A stretch of 64,000 nucleotides of DNA from Emydura subglobosa (Eukaryota; Chordata; Testudines; Chelidae): assembly GCA_007922225.1 (NCBI GenBank), contig ML679970.1, positions 38,733,460-38,797,459 on the forward strand, read 5' to 3'. The translations under genes and the position numbers were made by a program. The notes beneath the pieces are model-generated. The model saw only the letters and a list, made by a program, of their open reading frames with translations, ran no database searches and was not told the DNA's origin. Positions within the stretch are counted from its first letter, which is position 1. Each line of letters starts with the position of its first letter. Below are positions 51,701 through 60,700 of the stretch, piece by piece.

Positions 51701-54700
51701 AACCTAGTGTTTTTTTTGTCTCTGTATAATTCATACCCTTCTGCAAACACAAGGGCAGAGATAGAAGGAGAAATCTGAATGCAAAGGAATCTGATGTTTT
51801 TTGAAGGAAAATATTAAGACTGTGCTTTGGATCAGAGGTACAGCTCTGGGGACTGTGTCACAAGTGGCATTCAAACAGGATTTATTTGCTTTCCTTTTTC
51901 CTCAGAATTGTATTTAGTTTTACATTTGCATCAAGGAAGTACAGGATATATATTTATAAAGAGACCAGAAGGAAAAAAAGGGCAGTAAAAGATAATTACT
52001 TATAATTAGGCTTTTCTGAAAACTCCATTTGGCTCGATTCCTACTTTTGCGTCTCAGCTCACTAATGTGATACAGGGAAGAACTCTCTGAGCTCTCAAAT
52101 ATTTTGGCTCTTTGAAGCACTGGCCAGTTAGCCTCGTTTTGAGATCAAATGCCAGTGCCCTTAGAACATTCTATTTCATGTCCCTGAATAATGGCAAGCA
52201 AACCCTCAGGTTAATAATTATCACCTAAAGATACCAGAGTGGATTCCTACTCTTGAAGACTAAAAAGTTCCAGGGTAGTCTTGACCAATCTACACATTCT
52301 CAGAACATGGAGGAACAAAAACTGTATAAATCAATTTCATTTAGGAAAATCATGGAAACTCCCTGAATCCCCATCCACAACAGGAGGCAGGACAGTTGGG
52401 AGAAATACTGAGAAGGTGGCAAACAGCTGGAGGAAGGGCCATATGGTCCCCAGGAAGGGGACAATACAAGGTATGTATTGAAATACAGATATATAGAAGG
52501 TAATGTATTCCTTTGCATTAGCACTGGGCCAGACACTCACAAAGCAATTTGGAAGCTCTGACTACACCATATATTTTAAAACCAAGCACAAAAAGGACAG
52601 TTGAAAGAATCCGCAAGAATAACTTTCAAGAAAAAACGGTTTTGTTTTTGTTTTCCACACTTTCCCCAGGAAAATAGTAATCCAATTTTGGGGTTATTGA
52701 TTTTTTATTTTTTTGGGTAGGATAGATTCCTCCCTTTTAATGTTTTGAACTTCTGTGTCACTTTGTAGAATTTATATGGAAGGAACAGAACAAAATGAAT
52801 TCAAACGATCAGGTGCAGAGAAGGGTTACTAGGATGATCCAAGGAATGGAAAACCTAATTTATGAGAGGAGACTCAAAGAGCTTGACTAGTTTAGCCTAA
52901 CCAAAAGAAGGCAGAGGGGAAATATGATTGCTCCCTGTATATACATCAGAGGGATAAAAACCAGGGAGAGAGAGAGGAGTTATTTAAGTTAAGCACCAAT
53001 ATGGACACAAGAACCACTGGACATAAACTGACCATCAAGTTTAGGTTTGAAATTAGATGAAGATTTCTAACCATCAGAGAAGTGAAGTTCTGGAATACCT
53101 TTTCAAGGGGAGCAGTGGAGGCAAAACCTAAAGGGCTTCAAGTTTGAGCTTGATAAGTTTATGGAGAGGATGGTATGATGAGACTGCCTATAATGCAATG
53201 TAATGGATCTGTGACTGCTAGCAGCGAATATCTCCAATGGCTGGTGATGGGACACTAGATGGGGAAGGCTCTGAGTTACTACAGAGAATTCTTTCCCAGG
53301 TGTCTGGCTGGTAGTTCTTGCCCGTACGCTCAGGGTCTAACTCACTGACATATTTGGGGCCAGGAAGGAATTTTTCCCAAGTCAGATTGGCAGCTTTTCA
53401 CCTTCCTCTACAGCATGGAGCACAGATCACTTGCACGTTTAAACTAGTTTAAATGGGGATTCTCTGTAACTTAGTATCTTTAAATCATGATTTGAAGTTC
53501 TCTGTAACAAAGTATTTAAATCATGATTGAGGACCTCAGTAACTCAGCCAGAGGTTAGCGGTCTGTTACAGGAGTAGTGGGTGAGGTTCTGTGGCCTGCG
53601 CTGTGCAGGTCAGACTAAATGATTATGGTAGTCCCTTCTGACCTTAGTCTATAAGTCTATAATGTAACAGAATGCTCTGGGGGCACTAGGACTCAAGTGG
53701 CCTTCCCCTCCCGACCAGTAAAACAGCAAAGGAACCAGCCAGAGATTCCTGCCAGAAGTAACAAAAGCAGCCAAAGCAGGGACCGCTGGATATTCACAGA
53801 ACCTTCTACAACTTTGACTGGATTTTCTGTACCCTATGCTGATTGGCTGTTTGCTCCAACCCTCTCCCTTCTTCTTAGTCTCTTCACCTTAGCTTCACTC
53901 CACGCCTGCCTTTCTTACCCCCTTCCCTGTCAGCCTCACACTCCTTCTCTTCCCTTTATATTCAACTTATCTCCTTCTAATTATCCTCACAATAAATAAA
54001 TAAATAAAATCATGGAACTAACATAACGTTTGCTGCCATCACACTGTTCATTCTGCTTGTGTATTATACCCTCTTCCCCAGCCCTGTGTCTGTCTTGTCT
54101 AGTTAGAACGTAAGCTCTTTGGGACAAGGACGCTCCACTACTGCGTATTTGCACAGTGTGTACAACAAAGGGGCCCATTCTTGGTAGGCTCCTAGGCACT
54201 GCTGTAATACATACAGTATAATCTCTCTTAATATTGCTAGAAGCTAGGAGATAACAGATAAGATTATCAACATTATAAGGAGTTTATATGATGGAAGTAG
54301 ATGCACAGTAAGATTGGATACAGGCCTGAGTGAATGGTTCAATATTGTGACTGGAGTTAGGCAAAGGTGTGTGTTATCACCAATCCTCTTTGCATTAGCA
54401 ATAGATTGGGTGATGAAGCAGGCAACAAAAGGCATCATGGATGGTGTCAAATGGGTTAGCAGAGACTAGTTACACAACCTTAACTTTGCCAACAACATTC
54501 CTTTACTAGGTCTGAAGTGGAATGGAATGACTGCCCTTACATCAGATGTAGAACAGGAAGCAGCAAAATTTGGATTGAAAGTAAATGCAGAGAAAACACA
54601 AGATTTTGAAAGTAGGAAACAGGACAACAGATACAAAGGTGTAAGTGAATGGAAAAGAAATTGAACAGGTAGAAATGTTCTGCTACCTGAGGTATGGGAG

Positions 54701-57700
54701 GGTGATGTCATTGGAAGGTGTCTGTGATAAACATATCATATGAGATTAGGAAAAGTAAAAAACACCAATTTTGGAAGGATGAACAAATTTGGTCAAACAG
54801 ATCTCTACACCAAACTATAGGTCAGATTATACCATGCGATGGTACTGAGCATGTTTCTGTACAGAGCAGAGACATGGCTGACGACTGTAGTTATCAAAAA
54901 GAGATTGGAGGTTTTCCATCAAAGATGGCTGAGGAAAATACTGAACATTTAATGGAAAGACAGAATTACAAATATAAGAGTGAGAGATCTGAGAGAGCAG
55001 GACATGTTATAAAATATCATCAAAGAAAGAAAAGTCAGATGTCTGGGACATGTACATCATGTGAAAGATGGGAGACATGCTAAGCAATTATTGAACTGGG
55101 TACCTGAGGGAGGAAAGAGAAAGCAAGGAAGGCCAACAAAGAACTGACAGAAGACAGTGACAGAGGACAATGATTTGACATCAGCTGGGATGAAGTACCA
55201 CAACTACTAGTGAATGACCATAATCAATGGAGGAATTGGACTTTCCACTTTGTCAGCAGATCAGAAGGAACTAAGATCAAAGGTGAGATGTCTCTCTTTC
55301 TACCTGTCCCTTTCACCAATCCAGCAGATTTCTGTACATGATGTGGCAAGGCATCCTTTTTTGCCATGTCAGTCTTAGTGTTTCTCTCTGTGAAGTTAGA
55401 GACGGGGGCTGGAGTAAATCAGTCCTACTCTGGAGATCTTTTAAATTCTAAACTTTGGTTTATTTACGATATTTACAAAGTCAGGCTCAGGATAGCACAG
55501 AGTAGTTCTCTTAAGCAAACTACCCTATATAACATAAAAGAAATACATCTCCTTGACCCCTGACTATTAACTTATGCTGGTTTCTGGTCACTAGCCCTTT
55601 CCCAAAAAGAAGTGAATTCAGTGTTTCCCCTATATCGAGAACAGCCTTCCACCTAAGAGAAGCCTTTTCTCCCTGCTGCCCCTAACCTTGCTGCAACTTG
55701 TTTCTTCTCCCTCCTCCCACTCTCTCACTGAAGGAGGGTTTTTTAAAGATCATCAGCGGCCCTTAACTGGACTCTGGTGTCTCTAATTAACCTAAGATAA
55801 CCTCTTTTCAGTCATAGGAAAAAGGGCCTTCACCATTCTAGGACTGATACACGTGCCTTCCACCATTCTCTTATAGCTATCAGGTCTGACTTTGTCATAA
55901 TGATCAATAATTTTGTTAATAAGTGCTTACTATTGTATGACATGTTTCTACATGTAACAGAAAAACAGAGGTTATTTGTAAGGTGTCAGTTCCTTTAAAA
56001 TGAAGCATTCATACTATAGGAATTCATAATAACTAATAATTCCATTTCACCTATCCTTCCCTCCAATACAATAAAATTGCCTTTGTATCCTGTTTCTCAA
56101 AAGATACTTAACACTGAAGTGCCCATGTATCAAAATCACTGTCCCCAATCTACCTCATACACCCTTTCTTGCTTGTAATTTGGTAAGAAATTAAGTGGAT
56201 CTCTTGTAAGAAAGTGACTTGTAATCCTGGCTTCTGCAAGGAGGACCCAATGCTTTTCTGTTTACTTGGATTAGGGATACCTTTCAAATGAAGTGATATA
56301 TTTTTTTAAATCAGTCAATTACTTATTTAAAAAAAAAAAAAAAAAAAAAACTACCGAACAATCCATATGGGCCTCTAACCGCTCAAAATTGTAATATCTG
56401 AACCTTTGTCCTATTTTTTTTTACATGAACTCACTGTCATCCAACAAAGGAAATACTTTAAAAGATGTACTTAAGAATCAGATAAATTTTAACCATATTA
56501 TTGAACATTCAATTCTAATAAATGTGCCAAATCTATAACTCAATCCACCTGTAATATTGGCATGCATAGCTGAATCATGGGCCATAAATGGTTTTAAATC
56601 AGATGAATTGAGTATATCCACTACTCTCTGACCATCCTCAGTTCAACAGGATGGGCCACTTTAATATTGACCCATATTTTCTTTATTATTTATATTACAA
56701 TAGCACCTAGAGGCTACAACTGAGATTTGGGCTTCATTGTACTAGGTACTGTACAAACAGATACCATAGCAAGAGACAATTTTTGCCCCCAAAGAATTTA
56801 CAATCCAAACATAATAATTTAAGTGGACACATCCTCAAAACGGAGAAATTGTATGCTCAATGCACAAAGAAGCTCATGTGTTTTTAAACTTCAGACCAAA
56901 TATTTAACTGAAACATGTACGGTCAGATTCTCAACTGGTATAAATCAACACAGCTTGGCTAATATCAATGGAAATATTTCAATTTACACCATCTGAGGAT
57001 CTGACCCAAAATTCATAAGGATGTTACCTAATTTGTATAGCATTTTAAATGTTTTAATAGCTGTTAAAATTAACTGATTAATAACTGAGGATTCCTAAAC
57101 TGGAAACACTGTGGAATATGGACTATAGGATCTGACAAACTAGTAAAAAATAAGCAAAACATCCACCCTAGCGCAATAATAGCTCACAAGAGAAAGCAGA
57201 ACTCTGTTCCCTTTAATCTGAATATGTGTATACTTTATTACTTCAGAGTAGTGGCAAAAAACATAACAAATTTAACTTCTACTGAACTGAACTTAGACCA
57301 ACTTCAAAATGCCAAATGCCAATAGACAGAAATAATCACTACGACATAACAGAAACACACTATATGGAATTCAACACGGAGACTAATCCTGTCTCATCTC
57401 TTTTTTCACTGTAGTGTTTTTTGCTTGATGTAAAAATTTGCCAATTGATCTGCCAAAGTAAAAGCAAATGAGACCAGCCATCTGGGATTACTGTTAATTT
57501 AATGGGATAATTTATCATTGCACATTAATATCCTTGTCCTTGTGGAAGACAATTGACCCTATTAAGTGTATATTGCTGTTGTGAATCTATAGAAAAGCCG
57601 TGAAAAATAGAAAACTTCGGCTCCTCAAACGTTAGGGTTTCCAGTCTGTGTTTCAGCCTCCAAAATACTGTAAAGTTTAGGCAAAGAAAGTTTGTATTCA

Positions 57701-60700
57701 AGGTCTTCCTTTTAATTTAGGTGAAGATCTCTGAGAATGATGAGCTCCATCAGTTTTAACAGTCTCATCTCTGTAACGGATTTTAAGATGTCTAGGCATC
57801 CATTTGCCAAAATCCTACATGGGTTCATTATCCTAGGCGTTTTCAGTATGATGCTAGATTCGTATTGTTTCACCTTTTATTTTCAGAATCATTGTTTTTG
57901 TTTCAAACTATTAACAAAATTTCAAGGTATTTTACTTTACACTTCATACATGTGGTCTAGCTAGTCATTTTGGCCACTCAGAGCAAGCGGGTTTTTAATC
58001 GTATGCTTGTGAGGTCATTTCTAATGAGGAGAGTAGCAGATATCCCTCAAGGTCAGAATAGGATTTTGATATCAAACAGAAGGAGGAGCTGCTGCTGCAA
58101 AGATGTTCTTAGCCAGAAAACTTCAGCTACAATAATTCAACATAATAGAAAAGAAAATGCAAAAGAATGCATTAAAGATTAATAATTTTTTTATTGTAAA
58201 CATTAATAGTAAGGAGTTTCTGGAAGAATTGCTTGATCCAGTATCTTCAGTGTTTATATTTGTTTTCCCAGAAGGATCACCTGAGTTACTTGAGGCTGCT
58301 GACCCAGTGGGATATAGCCATTTTCTCCCCGAAGTTTATGTTGTTTAATTATAGGGTGAGTTTAATAACTTTTAGTGCTTAATGGAGGGGAGAGAGTGAT
58401 AGCAATTCCCTGTTCTAAACTTACAGTAATTGAGCAGAACTGTGCAAGTTCCTCTGACATAGCCAAAGCACCACAATTCTGATTTGAAATATATTTTGCT
58501 GTTCCTGGCCTATGGCCCATTCTGAGCAGAGATTGCCGGTTGTGATAAGGGGTGCCAAATTACAAAGTAGTGTGAGAAAATTTCCACTAAAATTAGCTCA
58601 AAACCACCAAACTTGTTGACTTGAGACACAATTCAAATTTGAATACAGTGTCTTCTACAAAGTTCAGTGGGACCACACAACAATAATGACATCTCAATAT
58701 GTCCCTAAAGGCCCAATTCTGTCATCCTTACTCATATTTTTGTATGCAGTGTTGTAGCTGTGATGGTACGAGGATATTGGAGAGACAACATAGGTGAGGT
58801 AATATCTTTTATTGGACCAACTTCTATTGGTGAGAGAGACAAGCCTTCAAGCTTACAAAGTCAGAGCTCTTCTTTAGATCTGGGAAACTAACTCACTCAG
58901 AGTGTCACAGCTAAATACAAGGTGGAACCGATTGTTTAGCATAAGTAATTCACACACATTTCAAGAGACCATTCAAGGTGAAGTGGTCTGTTAACACCCT
59001 TCCAGTCATAGGGAGGAAAGGGAAGAGGTGTAGGGAAGAGCAGGTGGGAGGGTAGGGCGAGGGGTTATTAGTGGGCTATAGATTGTTGTAATAAGCCATA
59101 AAGTTATGATAAAGTGTTGTGTAGGTTTCCTTGAGGATAAAGTGTTGTGTAGGTTTCCTTGAGGATGAAGACTGAATAGATCAGATATAGAGCAATCATT
59201 TTTCACAAAGTGTTCACCCACAGATAATATGGTGTTCACTTTTTACAATGTGATCGCTCTGTATCTGACCTATTCAGTCTTCATCCCCAAGGAAACCTAC
59301 ACAACACTTTCAAAAGACGAGCCGGGGTGCTTAAATTCATAACTTTTGCTAAACACGAGAAATCGTGGACTGAATAGAGACATTGGATTTACCTATTACC
59401 CACTAACAAGCCCCCAACTGCTTTTTCCCACCCCACCTTCCTTTCCTCCCTATGACTGGAAGGGTGTCAATGGATCACTTTACCTTGATTGGTCCATTGA
59501 AATATGTGTGAACTACTTATGCTAAATAATCTGTTCCACCTCTTGTATAGCTGTGACACTCTAAGTGAGTTTCCCAGACCTAAAGAGGAGCTCTATGTAA
59601 GCTGGACATCTTGTCTGTCTCATGAATAGAAGTTGGTCCAATTACTTCACCCTTTTTGTCTTACTAATATCCTTACTCATATAGAGTAGTAATTTACCCC
59701 AAAAGAAATCCCACTGAAACGGGAATTGCTCCCAGATTATAGCACTACACAAAATGAGTAAAGATGGCAGAACTGTTCTCTTTGCAGAGCAGTCTTATTC
59801 ACTTGTCAAAGCTTCAGAATGGCAGGCTCAGTTGCTCCGATTTCTTTTCAAAACACATTTTGATTTTGGTTGAGAGAACCCCTCATTCACTGCAAGGCAT
59901 CTCCAAAGCCACAAAATTATTGCCATGGATTCTTCTGAGTCTTAGTCTCCCCTATCTTTCGCTATCTAGCTCACCTACATTTCTTTTCTCATCCTCATCC
60001 ATGCAAAACATAAGACAGATGCCTAAATGCATAATGTCTACATAACCAGGATCTAAAGACTGAACAGTAATTCCCCCACCTTCAAACTAAGGCTGCTGAA
60101 ATGTCCACCTGCCAAGAGCAGTAACTTTCTCCTTCAGAGCGCTCCTTTCCACCCTAAACAGCAAGTTAGCAGCACAAAGCATATACCTGCAAAGCTGAGA
60201 TCATGTTCTTCACAACACTTCACTTTTTGCTGGTAACAGAGAAAACAGACTACAGTTTGAACTCTGACCCCTTGGTATGGTAGCAACAGGTCAGCTCTAT
60301 GGAAACATTTGTTGTTGAAATAAAAACATTGTCTCTACCACCTTCTCCTATGAATCTGATACTCGATGAACCATTGAAGCTGTGGCACTTTACTCTTACA
60401 TCACCAGTTGATATTCATCAAGAAGTTCCTATCAGGAAATGTTACTGACATTTTATTTTCCAGCACAACCATGACTTCTTCAGGGCTGATCAGTATTGTA
60501 GCAGTTGAGATTTTTGTTTCTGCATCAAAATCATCAGGACTGAAGACTTCTTCACAGCATTTATTATAGTTATGGTAAATTTACAGGTTTCGTGATTTTT
60601 GATAAAAAATGCCATGATAAATGAGGAGGGGGCTCCAAAGGACCAGAAGGAAGGGTGGGGGAAGAGAGTGAGTCTGCCCCACACACCCTGCAGTGGTGAC

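Larger units (their letters stand above)
58738..59670. mobile_element. inverted pair of Penelope-like 3' ends (foldback)
   Basis: The left arm (58738-59220) encodes on the minus strand, and the right arm (59221-59670) on the plus strand, the same decayed peptide ([14 protein letters not shown]). It is followed by the same 3' UTR (CCTATGACTGGAAGGGTGT, CTTATGCTAAA, CCACCT, GCTGTGACACTCT) and the same tail (AGAAGTTGGTCCAAT). From memory this is the C-terminal/3' part of a turtle Penelope-like element. A direct repeat TTACTCATAT (up to ATCCTTACTCATAT) at 58724-58737 and 59669-59682 flanks the pair. Confidence 0.7.
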
